Assembly (NCBI RefSeq): GCF_018598175.1
Contig: NZ_JAHESE010000011.1
Span: 111,294-175,293, forward strand
DNA length: 64,000 nucleotides
Direction: 5' to 3'
From: Dawidia cretensis
GTDB lineage: Bacteria > Bacteroidota > Bacteroidia > Cytophagales > Cyclobacteriaceae
In this document: positions 56,160 to 64,000 of the stretch, one piece after another
Numbering within the stretch: the first letter of the stretch is position 1
Layout of the letters: each line of letters begins with the position of its first letter
Notes under the pieces: generated by a model
Seen by the model: only the letters and a program-made list of their open reading frames with translations
Databases searched by the model: none
Told to the model about the DNA's origin: nothing
Translations under genes and position numbers: made by a program

Positions 56160-57038
56160 ATGAAAAGAAATATAGTTTCCGTCGTTACGTTAATCCTGTT
56201 CATGCCGTTCCTCGGCCAGGCGCAGGACTTCCGTTCTGTGCGCTGGAATCGCGACCTGATGGTAAACCTGGGCGTTGGCACATCTACTTATTTTGGAGAA
56301 ATCACCGGCTCGGGCGACCTTGGCAAGCTTAACCCCAGTGTTATCCTGGGTGCCGAGTATTATTTTACCAAGCGCTTCAGTGCCCGCGGACAGTTCGCCT
56401 GGTTTCGCACCTCAGGCGACGATGCCGACGCGCCGGGAAATGAGGAGGATGGGCGGCGCGTACGCAACCTGTCGTTTGCTTCCAGCAACTTCGAGTTTTC
56501 TGCCATTGGTATAATCAACCTGGTGCCGCAAGGTTTTCGTTTCGAAGATCGTCCTGGCATAAACCTACATGCGTTTGCCGGTGTGGGCGTTATGCGTTTT
56601 AATCCCACCACTGAATACCTGGGCAAGCGCTACACACTTCAGCCTATCGAAACCGAAGGAGTACGCTACAGCCGCGTGACACCTGTCATACCGGTTGGTC
56701 TGGGCGCTCGCATTAAGCTTAATCCCTTTTACAACCTGTTGATCGAAGGCGGTTACCGTTTCACCTTTACCGACTATATGGACGATGTGAGCGCTCTTCG
56801 TTATCCCGACCCGGCCTCGCTGAAGAGTGACCTGGCCCGCGCATTGTCCGACCGTCGCGCCGAATACGCGCCGCCCACCACCATCGGCAGGCGTGGCAAT
56901 CCCGATACAAATGATGGCTACTTCCTCCTGAACGTATCGCTGCAGTATTATATTCCGTGGGAAGTAAATAAGAACCCTCAGAAGAAACTATACAATCGGG
57001 ACAAGTATCTGCGCAAGAAGTGCAAGTTCAGGAACTAG
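56160..57038 (+). CDS. DUF6089/PorG-like outer-membrane protein
   Basis: 292 residues from the ATG at 56160, which starts with a signal peptide (MKRNIVSVVTLILFMPFLGQAQ). Barrel-like strands follow: DLMVNLGVGTSTYFGEITGSGDLGKLNPSVILGAEYYFTKRFSARGQFAWFR, GINLHAFAGVGVMRFNPTT, VIPVGLGARIKLNPFYNLLIEGGYRFTFTDYMDDVSALR and NDGYFLLNVSLQYYI. This corresponds to the family related to PorG, an outer-membrane component of type IX secretion, consistent with a T9SS cargo in the same window. The last 4 bases overlap the convergent MFS gene. Confidence 0.75.
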   Translation: MKRNIVSVVTLILFMPFLGQAQDFRSVRWNRDLMVNLGVGTSTYFGEITGSGDLGKLNPSVILGAEYYFTKRFSARGQFAWFRTSGDDADAPGNEEDGRRVRNLSFASSNFEFSAIGIINLVPQGFRFEDRPGINLHAFAGVGVMRFNPTTEYLGKRYTLQPIETEGVRYSRVTPVIPVGLGARIKLNPFYNLLIEGGYRFTFTDYMDDVSALRYPDPASLKSDLARALSDRRAEYAPPTTIGRRGNPDTNDGYFLLNVSLQYYIPWEVNKNPQKKLYNRDKYLRKKCKFRN

Positions 57039-58309
57039 GTCGTCTCGATAGACCGTTCTTCCAATTGCTCCATCTTCATCCGGTGGCGACGGCGCAGCAC
57101 ATCACGTCGCAGAAAGGGAAAGAAGATAAACGCAATCAGGAGCGTGGCGACTCCCTGTAATAACAATGTATTGGGTGCCCCGACGTAATGGGACACGGCA
57201 CCGATCAACAAACTGCCGATGGGCTGCATTCCAAAGAACGCCATGGCATAATAGCTTAATACCCGGCCACGCATTGCCGGGGTAACAGCTGTCTGAATCA
57301 GTGTGTTACTCAACGTGGTTTGCGACATCATACCGAAGCCGGTAATGGCGATAAACACTAACGCTACGGGGAAATTCGTCAGGTGCGAAAAGCAGATAAG
57401 CCCTACGCCGAAAACGAGCGTATTGAAGAATAATACTTTCTTCAGGTTGCTGCCGGCTTTGAGTGAGGCGAGGAAGATCGCGCCGCTGACGGCACCGAGT
57501 CCCACAAAACTATTCAGGTATCCAAAAGTTGATGCTCGTCCCTGGAAGATTTCCTGCGCATAGACCGGTAGTAGGGTGATGTACGGCAGCGACAATAGAC
57601 TGATACAGGCAAGCATCAGCATGACCGTACTGATGCTGGGTGTCTTGCGCAGGTACTGAAATCCTTCGCGCAAGTCGGTCATCGCATCGTTGGTTCGGGG
57701 CTTCGGTATATACCGGGGGAGGCGCATACAAAACAATGACATTAGCACGGCAATAAAGCTGGCGGCATTGATGGAAAAGCAAATATTGGCGCCAAATTCT
57801 TCCAGTACAATGCCCGCCATGGCGGGGCCGATCAGACGTGCCGTGTTGACCATGGAAGAGTTCAGGGCAATGGCATTGGGCAGATGCTCTTTGTTGTTCA
57901 CCATGTCGTAGACCATGGCCTGCCGCGCAGGCACGTCAAAGGCATTGATAATGCCAAGCACAACACTCAGTGAAAGGATGTTCCAGACGGAATCCAACCC
58001 AAGCAATACCAGTGTCGTCAGCAATACCGCCTGAATGAGCGACGCCACCTGCGTGAGCAGCATCACGCGGTACCGATTATATCGGTCGGAGACTACGCCA
58101 CCAACGATGGAGAACAAAAATGAGGGGAACTGCGCAGCAAAAACCGCTGTACCGAGCATAAACGACGACTGCGTCTTCTCGTAGACGAGCCAATACACGG
58201 CAGTACGTTGCATCCAGGTGCCGACGAGTGACACGGACTGTCCTGCAAAATAGAGCCGGTAATTGTAGCTCTGAAAAGCTTTTAAGAAAGGGAGTTCAAG
58301 GCGCGGCAT
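57035..58309 (-). CDS. MFS transporter (MFS_3/EntS-like exporter)
   Basis: 424 residues with about 12 helices. Family blocks: NYRLYFAGQSVSLVGTWMQRTAVYWLVYEKTQSSFMLGTAVFAAQFPSFLFSIVGGVVSDRYNRYRVML and NSSMVNTARLIGPAMAGIVLEEFGANICFSINAASFIAVL, and ATPAMRGRVLSYYAMAFFGMQPIGSLLIGA-like sequence. Members export siderophores or drugs. It is 49 bases downstream of the SDR gene on the same strand, thus probably part of one transcript with SDR, AraC and OYE. Confidence 0.92.
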   Translation of the reverse strand: MPRLELPFLKAFQSYNYRLYFAGQSVSLVGTWMQRTAVYWLVYEKTQSSFMLGTAVFAAQFPSFLFSIVGGVVSDRYNRYRVMLLTQVASLIQAVLLTTLVLLGLDSVWNILSLSVVLGIINAFDVPARQAMVYDMVNNKEHLPNAIALNSSMVNTARLIGPAMAGIVLEEFGANICFSINAASFIAVLMSLFCMRLPRYIPKPRTNDAMTDLREGFQYLRKTPSISTVMLMLACISLLSLPYITLLPVYAQEIFQGRASTFGYLNSFVGLGAVSGAIFLASLKAGSNLKKVLFFNTLVFGVGLICFSHLTNFPVALVFIAITGFGMMSQTTLSNTLIQTAVTPAMRGRVLSYYAMAFFGMQPIGSLLIGAVSHYVGAPNTLLLQGVATLLIAFIFFPFLRRDVLRRRHRMKMEQLEERSIETT

Positions 58310-58358
58310 CTGTCAGTCGTCCTGATTCTCTCGGGGCGATGCGGCAAGATTGGAAAAA

Positions 58359-59405
58359 TTATTCATTGTTCTGCAGCGCCGCCGTCTCACTTCTTTTTCC
58401 CAGGATGCGCGAAAGCAGGGACTCGCTTTCCGACCCTTGCCTGGCCACCTCGCCACCCGGCACGTTGTCGGGCAGGAATCGCTCGGCAATGTTGAGCAGA
58501 CCGGTCATCAAGCCGGGGGCTACGGCTTTTAACACCGTCGCCATGCGTGTGCTCATCGACACAATCGCTTCGGGCCTTCCATACTCCAGGGCATCGATGA
58601 TGTTGGCCGCCGCGGTCTCGGCCTTCACGGAAAGCAGTGCCGACGACGCGGAGACTTTAAACCACCGGTACTCGGCGGCATGGTCACCTTTCACGGTGAT
58701 GTGGCCCGTACTGCCGGTGCGCATAAGCCCGGGTACAACGGTCGTTACCTGTATATTGTGTTTTCTCAGCTCCGTGTGCATGCCTTCGGATAACCCTACC
58801 AACGCAAACTTGCTGGCCGTATAGGGCAGGAGATGCGGCACGGCTACTTTGCCGCCAATCGAGGTGATGTTGACAATACGTCCGCCCCCTTGCGCCTGGA
58901 AATAGGGAATGGTGCCGAGCATGGTATATAACGCAGCCCAGAAGTTGGTCTTCATGGCCTTCTCATAATCTTCGATGTCCAGCGCTTCCTGCGGTCCTAC
59001 CTGGATGGTGCCGGCATTGTTGATGAGTACATCCAACCGTCCGTAGTGGTCTACGATCTGTCGGAGCATCGTGTCTACTTGTTGGGTATCCGTCAGGTCC
59101 ACGGACAGCGTGAGCACGGGGGCGCCGAGCATTTCCAATTCTTGCCGGGCTTCGTCCAACGCTTCGGCTGTACGGGCGCAGATTGCCAGGCGTGCGCCCT
59201 TCGCAGCCAGCATGCGGGCCAACACCAGGCCCAGACCACGCGAGCCGCCGGTGATCAGCACGACCTTGCCGGCGAGTGAAAAACGATTTTGCTCCTGCCG
59301 CCAACGGGCATAGGCCATCAGGCCCACGACGCCGGCAGCACCGGCCAGCAGCAGGCGGTTGCGGGTGGAAAACAAAGACAGCGAGGGGATTCCGAGCAGT
59401 GCCAT
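58359..59405 (-). CDS. SDR-family oxidoreductase with N-terminal membrane helix
   Basis: 348 residues from the ATG at 59405 (MALLGIPSLSLFSTRNRLLLAGAAGVVGLMAYARW). A single helix at about 14-30 anchors it. Then the NAD(P) site VVLITGGSRGLGLVLARML, NNAG in LDVLINNAGTIQVG, catalytic Ser in NITSIGGK and YTASK giving Tyr and Lys. Substrate unknown. An upstream in-frame ATG at 59516 lies within an unconserved segment and abuts the AraC gene end, so the later start is preferred. Confidence 0.88.
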   Translation of the reverse strand: MALLGIPSLSLFSTRNRLLLAGAAGVVGLMAYARWRQEQNRFSLAGKVVLITGGSRGLGLVLARMLAAKGARLAICARTAEALDEARQELEMLGAPVLTLSVDLTDTQQVDTMLRQIVDHYGRLDVLINNAGTIQVGPQEALDIEDYEKAMKTNFWAALYTMLGTIPYFQAQGGGRIVNITSIGGKVAVPHLLPYTASKFALVGLSEGMHTELRKHNIQVTTVVPGLMRTGSTGHITVKGDHAAEYRWFKVSASSALLSVKAETAAANIIDALEYGRPEAIVSMSTRMATVLKAVAPGLMTGLLNIAERFLPDNVPGGEVARQGSESESLLSRILGKRSETAALQNNE

Positions 59406-59516
59406 AGTGAGATCTTTTTTCACTATTGCAGCAAAAAGCGGGCGCAGCAAATCCGCCGGCAGGAGGGACGTTTGGGGCATTATTGTCCACACCTTTGCGG
59501 AAGTGATGCGTCGCAC

Positions 59517-60512
59517 TTATGCCGGCAGCGCGCTGCGCAGCGATTCCTGGTAGCGCTTTGGCTTCAGGCGATGGTGTCGCTCAAACAAACGCGTAAAGTG
59601 GCTCAGGTTAGTGAAGCCTACCTCGTATCCTGCTTCCGACACGGAGAGATGCGAGAGCAGGCGTGCGGCTTCTTCCATGCGGACTGCCTGGTAATAATTG
59701 TAAATGCTGTCGCCAAATACCTGGCGGAAGAGCTGCTTCATTTTCGTGAGGCTCATGCCCGCATCTTCGGCGAGCTGCGCCAGGCGCGGCGGTTCGCGCA
59801 GGTCGGCTAACAACGCACTGCGCACCGCGTAGATCTTTTCGGCATCCTGTTGATGCACTGGCAGCGACGTAGTTGTCGGGCGGCGAAGGATGCGGGCAAA
59901 CAACAGGTAAATCATCTCCAGCGTACGCGTCTGGTATAGCAGGGAGGCGAGCGGCGTGTGCTCATCGATCTCGGCCAACTGCCCGAGTACACGCTCAAGC
60001 TCAGGCGTCATCGCTTCGTGCAGGACAAAGGAAGGGCTTTCTGCCAGGATCTGTCGCAAACAGCGATGCGCTTCCTCCGTCGCATGCTGTTGCTCACAGC
60101 CGCCGGTGATTTTTAAGAGCGCCAATAAATGCTGTCGTGGAATGTTGATGACCACAATGTCGGTGAGCATGGCGGCCGGGAGGGTGATCGTCGAGAAGAG
60201 ATTGCACGTTGTAAGCTCAACCGAATAAGCATTGCTGTCGCGCGGATGCGCGCGATGCCCGCTGAATTTAATGCTCAGGAAATCGGCGGACCCGGGCGCC
60301 TCCAGGCGTCGCAAGGTGAGGGGCTGTACGAGCGTATGGCGGTGCATGCACAAGGCAACACCGTGGTCAAGGTATACTTCGCGGATATACCCCTGCCCGA
60401 GCGACTCCGGAAAGTTCAACTGGTCACCCGACACGGTGGCGCCAAAGCGCTGTGCAAAGAGATTCGTGAAGTGAAACTCCTGGCCAACAGTAAATTCAAA
60501 CTCGAGCGCCAT
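59517..60512 (-). CDS. AraC-family transcriptional regulator
   Basis: 331 residues. The C-terminal AraC/XylS domain (about 240-328) has two HTHs: LAQLAEDAGMSLTKMKQLFRQVFGDSIYNYYQAVRMEEAARLL and SVSEAGYEVGFTNLSHFTRLFERHHRLKPKRYQES. The N-terminal two thirds is an effector domain of the kind found in PchR-like regulators, with no cupin motif I can name. The gene sits 19 bases after the OYE gene and 111 before the SDR gene, all on the minus strand, suggesting local regulation of those enzymes. Confidence 0.92.
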   Translation of the reverse strand: MALEFEFTVGQEFHFTNLFAQRFGATVSGDQLNFPESLGQGYIREVYLDHGVALCMHRHTLVQPLTLRRLEAPGSADFLSIKFSGHRAHPRDSNAYSVELTTCNLFSTITLPAAMLTDIVVINIPRQHLLALLKITGGCEQQHATEEAHRCLRQILAESPSFVLHEAMTPELERVLGQLAEIDEHTPLASLLYQTRTLEMIYLLFARILRRPTTTSLPVHQQDAEKIYAVRSALLADLREPPRLAQLAEDAGMSLTKMKQLFRQVFGDSIYNYYQAVRMEEAARLLSHLSVSEAGYEVGFTNLSHFTRLFERHHRLKPKRYQESLRSALPA

Positions 60513-60531
60513 CGTGATTCGGGATTAAGGT

Positions 60532-61617
60532 TCAGGATACCTGGGCAATGGGTTGCAGCAAGGGATAGTCTAAGTAGCCCTTTTCACCCGGCGTAAAGGC
60601 TGTACTGAAATCGGCTTCGTTCAGGGGTGCACCGGCGGCGATGCGTTTCTCGAAGTCGGGGTTCGCCAGGAACGGCCGTCCGAATGCCACGAGGTCTGCT
60701 ATGCCTGCGTGCAACGCTGCTTCTGCCGATTCTGCTGTGAGCTCGTTACAAAGAATGATGGTATGTTGGAAAGCGTTGCGGATCGCTTGCAGTGTCTGCG
60801 GTGTCGTGGCCGGGTTTGTGCTGATGTGAATATAGGCAATGCCGATATCGTTCAGCTTCCGGGCGAGGTATTCATACGTACGTTGTACCTCGGCAGCATC
60901 GTATAGACTCAGGTCGTTATAGGTATTGTATGGCGAAATCCGGAGGCTGACCTTCTCTTTACCAATCGCGTCGGCAATTCCCTTCACCACTTCCAGGACA
61001 AACGCCGCGCGTTTTTCAACCGATCCGCCATACGCATCGGTGCGATCGTTTACAACGGGGTGTAAGAACTGTTCAATAAGGTATCCGTTGGCACCGTGCA
61101 GCTCCACACCGTCGAAGCCGGCGGCCACGGCGTTTTTAGCAGCCGCGATATGCTGCTGCACCAGTTCCTTTACTTCAGCCGTAGTAAACGGTACGGGATC
61201 ACCATAATCCTGCATACCTTCTGTGTCAGTCCAGATCTGTCCGGCCGCTTTCTGGGCCGACACGCCGCGCATCACAACCTCCGCGGGCAGGTTGGCCGGG
61301 TGGCCGACGCGCCCCGTGTGCATCAGCTGCATAAAGACCTTGCTGCCGTTGGCATGGATCGCGGTAGCTACTTTTTTCCAGGCTTCCGTTTGTGCGGGCG
61401 AGAAGATGCCCGGAATGCGGGGATAGCCCAGGCCTTCCGGCGCGGGCGCGGTGCCTTCGGTAATGATCAGACCCGCCCCGGCCCGCTGCCCGTAATAGGT
61501 AGCCATGAGGTCGTTGGGAATATTGCCGAGGGCGCGGCTGCGGGTCATGGGGGCCATTACCATATGGTTTTTTAACGAAAGGCCGTGCTTGTTGTACGGC
61601 GCAAAAAGCGTTTTCAT
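60532..61617 (-). CDS. Old Yellow Enzyme-family alkene reductase
   Basis: 361 residues from the ATG at 61617 (MKTLFAPYNKHGLSLKNHMVMAPMTRSRAL). Flavin barrel features: APMTRSRA, LIITEGTAPAPEGLGYPRIPGIFSPAQTEAWKKV, FMQLMHTGRVGHP, FDGVELHGANGYLIEQFLHPVVNDRTDAYGGS and VSLRISPYNTYND. HGANGYL carries the His-Asn pair that binds the substrate carbonyl. These NADPH/FMN enzymes (NemA/YqjM group) reduce activated alkenes and nitro compounds. It heads a run with araC, SDR and MFS genes. Confidence 0.93.
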   Translation of the reverse strand: MKTLFAPYNKHGLSLKNHMVMAPMTRSRALGNIPNDLMATYYGQRAGAGLIITEGTAPAPEGLGYPRIPGIFSPAQTEAWKKVATAIHANGSKVFMQLMHTGRVGHPANLPAEVVMRGVSAQKAAGQIWTDTEGMQDYGDPVPFTTAEVKELVQQHIAAAKNAVAAGFDGVELHGANGYLIEQFLHPVVNDRTDAYGGSVEKRAAFVLEVVKGIADAIGKEKVSLRISPYNTYNDLSLYDAAEVQRTYEYLARKLNDIGIAYIHISTNPATTPQTLQAIRNAFQHTIILCNELTAESAEAALHAGIADLVAFGRPFLANPDFEKRIAAGAPLNEADFSTAFTPGEKGYLDYPLLQPIAQVS

Positions 61618-61740
61618 GCTGTAGGAATTAAATGTTTCACCAAAGGTGCCCCATTCAATAGACCTAAAATAGTCATAAAAGGCGGGAAAATAGTCGTATC
61701 GGACGGAAGTTCGGTGCGACAACCTGGTTGTTTGATCAAA

Positions 61741-63021
61741 TCAATGCAGCCGCTGCAGTGCTTGTTGCACAGCGGCTTCGGTAGCCAGACCGGCGTAGCC
61801 CACAATCACTTCGCGAATAATGCCTCCGGAGTCCGTCAGGAGGAAGGTCGGCACCTGCACGCCAGGATATGTTTTCTTCAACATACGATTGGTCATTACG
61901 ATGGGGTACCCGATCACGTGTGTCTCCCGGTGTTTTTTTAGGGCATCCTGATTGGTAATAAAGGGTTCGATACTCACTACCGTTACACCCGGAGTGGCGG
62001 CCAGTCGGGCCAGAAATGGGAGCACTTGCATGCAGGGTTTCCAGCCGAGGGAGTTAAAAACGATCACACTCTTTTTACCTTTCAATGCCATGAAGGATAA
62101 TGTATCGCCACCGACCTGTGCCAGTTTCCATTCATGAACAGACTTCCCGGTCAGGTCGTTTATACCGGTTCGTCGTTTGGCGGCCGGCAAACTATCGGTT
62201 GCGGCGAAGGTTGTCGTAACACTGCCGGCCGGTGTTTTTAATGCGTCGATTGTTAGCGTGTCTGTAAAATTGATACGCTGGAACAGAATAGTCTCCATCG
62301 TAGTTTGGTGTGGCATGTCACGCAGGAGCTTGATGGGAAGAAACGTATGCTTGTCCAGGTATATAACATAACGTGAAACGAAGCCGACAGTGTCCTTCGC
62401 AATCACGACACGTGTGGCCTCCAATTCTATATAAAGGTCGGGAAACAATACTTCCAGTTTTAGCGAGTCGTTCTCTTCGGTGGTGTTGAGCGTCGCGTTT
62501 CGTTTTAGTGCCTGCTCCATGATGTTTCGGATGGACAGGTGCAGGGAGCCCATGATCCCGCGAGCTTCATCCGGATATTTTCGCAGGTCCGTTATATGTA
62601 CCCTTTCGGGCTCGTCGTCGTCGATCTCAACCAGGTGGTTTCCGTCGTATGCTATTCGTAAGCGAAAAGTATCTTCCAGGATATATAGCTGGAAGCTGGC
62701 GCCCTGGATGGTATCGGCGCGGTTCACAGACATGAATGTTTGCGCGATCCACGGTTCTCGGAATACGTTGCGCATATAGGGTATACCCGCCTTCTCCTGG
62801 GTTATAATCATCACATTGCGAATGCGGTTGATCTCGGCGATTGCACGTTGCGTCACGGCTTTCGGCGACAAAGGCACGGCAAGGGTGCGCGGGTGTGAAA
62901 TCTTACGTTTCTCCTGGCCTGACACCTTTTCGTGGACAAACAATAGGAAAACCGCTAGCGTAAGCGTAGCCCATACGATAAACCGGGCAGAGGAGGCGTT
63001 GGCGACAGCAGATACAGACAT
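61741..63021 (-). CDS. Thioredoxin-fold (TlpA/redoxin-like) protein with N-terminal lipoprotein-carrier-like domain
   Basis: 426 residues with a signal or anchor helix (FIVWATLTLAVFLLFVHEKVSG). The N-terminal half (about 45-270) has MGSLHLSIRNIMEQAL, LYIELEATRVVIAKDTVGFVSRYVIYLDKHTFLPIKLLRDMPHQTTMETILFQRINFTD, resembling LolA/DUF2092-like barrels. The C-terminal half is thioredoxin-like: INDLTGKSVHEWKL, SVIVFNSLGWKPCMQVLPFLARLAATPGVTVVSIEPFI and VPTFLLTDSGGIIREVIVGYAG with the cis-Pro loop VPTF. The active site is W-K-P-C with one Cys (about residue 330); the first Cys of C-x-x-C is missing. Periplasmic or membrane bound. Redox role uncertain. Confidence 0.75.
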   Translation of the reverse strand: MSVSAVANASSARFIVWATLTLAVFLLFVHEKVSGQEKRKISHPRTLAVPLSPKAVTQRAIAEINRIRNVMIITQEKAGIPYMRNVFREPWIAQTFMSVNRADTIQGASFQLYILEDTFRLRIAYDGNHLVEIDDDEPERVHITDLRKYPDEARGIMGSLHLSIRNIMEQALKRNATLNTTEENDSLKLEVLFPDLYIELEATRVVIAKDTVGFVSRYVIYLDKHTFLPIKLLRDMPHQTTMETILFQRINFTDTLTIDALKTPAGSVTTTFAATDSLPAAKRRTGINDLTGKSVHEWKLAQVGGDTLSFMALKGKKSVIVFNSLGWKPCMQVLPFLARLAATPGVTVVSIEPFITNQDALKKHRETHVIGYPIVMTNRMLKKTYPGVQVPTFLLTDSGGIIREVIVGYAGLATEAAVQQALQRLH

Positions 63022-63163
63022 GGAACGGTATAAAAGACGTGTAGCAAGGTATAAACTTTCGTGTACCCGAATGTTTACTCCGGTATTACTTTCAACGGGA
63101 TTTTTAAGGTGTATAGTATACCGGGAGTCTTTTTGATAACAGCATAACAGTACGGGTGTGAAG

Positions 63164-63223
63164 TACCTAAAAAAGATGGGGTTTCTTCTTATACCAACGC
63201 AATTTTTACCGCTCTTTTAGGTA
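63164..63223. promoter_or_regulatory. Long-spaced inverted repeat upstream of the fecR pair
   Basis: TACCTAAAA (63164-63172) and TTTTAGGTA (63215-63223) are exact 9-bp reverse complements about 42 bases apart, 90-150 bases upstream of the 70-residue ORF. It may be an operator pair or a weak hairpin; no terminator features. Confidence 0.3.
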
Positions 63224-63312
63224 AACGAAAGGTGATATAAAAATTTGTTATTGTGCGGTATTTCGAAAGAAAATTCATGTAATGCTACGCTTGCCAAAGT
63301 AAATTCTGTTTT

Positions 63313-63525
63313 ATGCTGGAAGATCTTCAACTCCCCCCGTCGCTGAAACCGTTCAGGAACCTGACCGGAACGGGCGAAAACGACCCCCACATGGACCCAA
63401 AAGAACGACAGTTGCAGTACCTGGACAATGCCGAGCTTTTTGAAATTCTGAACGCCGAGTATAGGGCGTATAAAGTATTTCATGAAAGCGTCGTCGGTCG
63501 CGTGCAATCATCTTTGCATTCATAA
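63313..63525 (+). CDS. Small hypothetical protein coupled to fecR
   Basis: 70 residues: MLEDLQLPPSLKPFRNLTG, DPHMDPKERQLQYLDNAELFEILNAEYRAYKVFHESVVGRVQSSLHS. It is highly charged, predicted helical in the second half, with no signal or membrane segment. The stop is 4 bases before the fecR start, and codon usage matches the neighbours, so it is likely expressed with fecR. I recognise no family. An ECF sigma gene would normally stand here. Confidence 0.55.
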   Translation: MLEDLQLPPSLKPFRNLTGTGENDPHMDPKERQLQYLDNAELFEILNAEYRAYKVFHESVVGRVQSSLHS

Positions 63526-63529
63526 CGGC

Positions 63530-64000
63530 ATGAGCACTGCGATTCACGACCTGGTAGATCGGTTTCTGAATAACACGGCAACCGCCCGGGAGCGTGAACA
63601 GGTTATGCGCTTGCTGGCAGACGGCCAGCTGAGCAAAGTCCTGGGGGAGCAGATATACCAGCATCAACTGTTTTACATAAACAATCCGCGTCGGCTGGCC
63701 ATTCGCGACGAAGACCGCCAACGGTCTGCCCATATCAAGCGCCGTTCGCTGGAAACGATTTTAGGAGTTACCGCGCGGCCTATACGCCTCGGGCTGCCGT
63801 CATCGTGGATGGCTGTTGCAGCGGTGTTGGTGGTACTGATCCCGGCGGTGGTCTGGTTGGTGCAGCAGTCGCACGCGGAAGTGCAGCAGGTCGCCCGACG
63901 CCCGGCTGTCGAGCGTGAAGCCGTTTACCAGGGCCGTCAGTTCTTTAGCCTGGCCGCCAACACCGCCGTTACCTTAACCCACCGCAGCGAGCTGCGCTAT
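63530..64000 (+). CDS. FecR-family anti-sigma factor (cut by window end)
   Basis: The frame is open from the ATG at 63530 to the window end (157 codons). Reading it gives an N-terminal helical cytoplasmic domain (IHDLVDRFLNNTATAREREQ), a membrane helix (WMAVAAVLVVLIPAVVWLV at about residues 98-116), and the start of the periplasmic FecR domain with GRQFFSLAANTAVTLTHRSELRY, comparable to the family G-x-x-F-x-L-x-D-G-x-x-V-x-L-x-x-x-S-x-L-x-Y. Such proteins hold an ECF sigma factor and relay signals from a TonB-dependent receptor. No sigma gene is directly upstream. Confidence 0.8.
   Translation, partial: MSTAIHDLVDRFLNNTATAREREQVMRLLADGQLSKVLGEQIYQHQLFYINNPRRLAIRDEDRQRSAHIKRRSLETILGVTARPIRLGLPSSWMAVAAVLVVLIPAVVWLVQQSHAEVQQVARRPAVEREAVYQGRQFFSLAANTAVTLTHRSELRY

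Overview
The window is about 64 kb of chromosome from a Bacteroidota member, most likely of the order Cytophagales (Chryseolinea/Ohtaekwangia-like). The lineage call rests on a type IX secretion (T9SS) C-terminal sorting domain, an ECF sigma factor of the Bacteroidetes expansion type, a FecR-type anti-sigma factor, a PorG-like protein, and a complete alternative complex III (ACIII) plus caa3-type oxidase locus in the Bacteroidota gene order. Genes are densely packed on both strands. No rRNA, tRNA, CRISPR array or intact transposase was seen.

Layout. 1-5.8 kb: 3' part of a giant repetitive T9SS cargo protein. 5.9-7.5 kb: a small XRE regulator, then about 1.2 kb without a convincing gene that is full of inverted repeats; it holds two candidate structured RNAs, and the first has a three-segment arrangement in which one arm can pair with either of two partners. 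7.5-10.5 kb: ECF sigma factor, a small secreted protein, an Omp85-type barrel and the tail of a lost TonB-dependent receptor. 10.5-20.5 kb: Tat-exported Gfo/Idh/MocA oxidoreductase, solitary MreB-like actin, M3 oligopeptidase, a MarR/YceI pair with a perfect 26-bp palindrome, tRNA methyltransferase TrmN6, second Gfo/Idh/MocA enzyme, serine hydrolase and a TIGR02757 protein.

20.7-37.8 kb: the respiratory island. actABCDEF encode the quinol-oxidising, cytochrome c-reducing ACIII; subunits II, I, III, III-like and IV of a heme-copper oxidase follow; ctaA and ctaB make heme A. At the end lie an Sco-like protein without copper-ligand cysteines, a DUF420 protein, a small CAMCR-motif membrane protein and a DUF983 protein. 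Together they would carry electrons from menaquinol to oxygen. A strong hairpin splits the island between coxI and ctaA, and another follows subunit IV.

37.8-50.2 kb: a 1213-residue histidine kinase, a large FtsX/MacB-type permease, and a plausible L-rhamnose locus: lutABC (lactate oxidation), rhaM (rhamnose mutarotase) and a lipoprotein GH106 alpha-L-rhamnosidase. An imperfect inverted repeat just upstream of lutA is a candidate operator. 50.3-57 kb: ppsA, a receiver-plus-kinase protein with a TTG start, bestrophin-like channel, YetF/DUF421 protein with a zinc ribbon, and PorG/DUF6089. 57-63 kb: a minus-strand run (MFS exporter, SDR, AraC regulator, Old Yellow Enzyme) that looks like an electrophile/xenobiotic response, preceded by a thioredoxin-fold protein retaining one active-site cysteine. 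63.3-64 kb: a small unknown gene coupled to a FecR anti-sigma gene cut by the window edge.

All calls come from reading the translated sequence and motifs; no database search was run. Start sites were moved inward where an upstream extension lacked family features.
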